From: Planctomycetaceae bacterium | GTDB taxonomy: Bacteria; Planctomycetota; Planctomycetia; Pirellulales; Pirellulaceae | DNA: 15,448 nucleotides | NCBI GenBank assembly: GCA_018658605.1 | Contig: JABHUV010000092.1 | Coordinates: 1-15,448, forward strand | Reading direction: 5' to 3' | Shown: piece by piece, positions 15,277-15,448 of the stretch | Position numbering within the stretch: position 1 is the first letter of the stretch | How the letters are laid out: each line of letters begins with the position of its first letter | Made by a program: the position numbers and the translations under genes | Notes under the pieces: generated by a model | Database searches by the model: none | What the model was told of the DNA's origin: nothing | The model's input: the letters and a program-made list of their open reading frames with translations, nothing else

Positions 15277-15448
15277 ATGAAATCGTTTACTTCTAACCTA
15301 CTTCGTTGCTGCGCCTGCTGCCTGCTATGTGTGTGTGGCTGTGATTCCGATCCAGCCCTTAAACCAAATACCCAAGGTAATACATCCCAACCAACTACCG
15401 CTGTTTCTCTGAACCTTTTCACCGAAGTCACCCATGAAGTTGGCTTAG
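15277..15448 (+). CDS. lipoprotein, probable CRTAC1/FG-GAP-ASPIC family, 3'-truncated by window edge
   Basis: Only the first 57 codons are visible. The ATG at 15277 opens a short basic start (MKSFTSNLLR) followed by an extremely cysteine-rich hydrophobic run: seven cysteines between residues 11 and 22 (CCACCLLCVCGC). VCGC at 19-22 fits a lipobox, making Cys22 the lipidated residue with Asp at +2. A low-complexity linker rich in Pro, Thr, Asn and Gln follows (residues 24-43), typical after a lipoprotein anchor. LNLFTEVTHEVGL at the end resembles the FTDVT.EAGL opening of planctomycete CRTAC1-type proteins, which carry FG-GAP/VCBS repeats and an ASPIC/UnbV domain. That assignment rests on a dozen residues and is tentative. 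No ribosome site is obvious. It is separated from the preceding genes by the hairpin at 15219-15256, so it is probably transcribed separately. Confidence 0.6.
   Translation, partial: MKSFTSNLLRCCACCLLCVCGCDSDPALKPNTQGNTSQPTTAVSLNLFTEVTHEVGL

Noticed and set aside
1..15448. CRISPR array, transposon ends, phage or defence island
   Set aside because: No regularly spaced repeats, no transposase or integrase motifs, and no nuclease, helicase or toxin-antitoxin pairs were seen.

Overview
The window looks like a chromosomal piece of a planctomycete, probably a moderate- to low-GC relative of the Pirellulaceae. The strongest evidence is a large c-type-cytochrome/DUF1549/DUF1553 protein followed directly by a Tat-exported DUF1501 protein, a gene pair typical of Planctomycetota. 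Supporting evidence is a secreted DUF1570-type peptidase-like protein with leucine-rich repeats, several secreted proteins of unknown role, a C-terminal start of what looks like a CRTAC1-type (FG-GAP/ASPIC) lipoprotein, and the scarcity of strong Shine-Dalgarno sites. I see no phage genes, transposases, CRISPR array or restriction genes. The assignment comes from recognising families by eye; no database search was run.

Layout. Bases 2-856 (+) are the 3' part of fabH (fatty-acid synthesis initiation), cut by the window edge. It is followed on the same strand by an M3-family oligoendopeptidase F (968-2809). Next on + come a sugar phosphate isomerase/epimerase-like TIM-barrel protein (2992-3987) and an exported protein whose C-terminal half seems to hold two copies of an STN-like fold (4043-5056). 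Two minus-strand genes converge on these: a creatininase-family amidohydrolase (5080-5865) lies downstream of a secreted HExxH protein with a C-terminal LRR domain (5898-7688). A tRNA-His gene (7903-7976, +) with its own likely promoter follows.

The minus-strand pair DUF1549/DUF1553 cytochrome (9431-13024) and DUF1501 (7999-9396) is one transcription unit. It is probably an exported redox/hydrolytic system; in planctomycetes such pairs are commonly linked, tentatively, to polysaccharide use. The large protein carries an NPCBM-like insertion, which fits that idea. A 261-bp divergent intergenic region (13025-13285) contains two perfect inverted repeats and a 21-bp-phased direct repeat. On + two tandem paralogous secreted proteins of unknown function follow (13286-14179 and 14223-15149), then a strong hairpin (15219-15256) and the first 57 codons of a cysteine-rich lipoprotein (15277 to the window end).

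I found no clearly new multi-gene system such as a defence island. The most interesting material is the tandem exported paralogs with their repeat-rich upstream region, the duplicated STN-like protein, the HExxH+LRR fusion, and the NPCBM insertion in the giant cytochrome protein. No gene-free stretch exceeds 300 bases.
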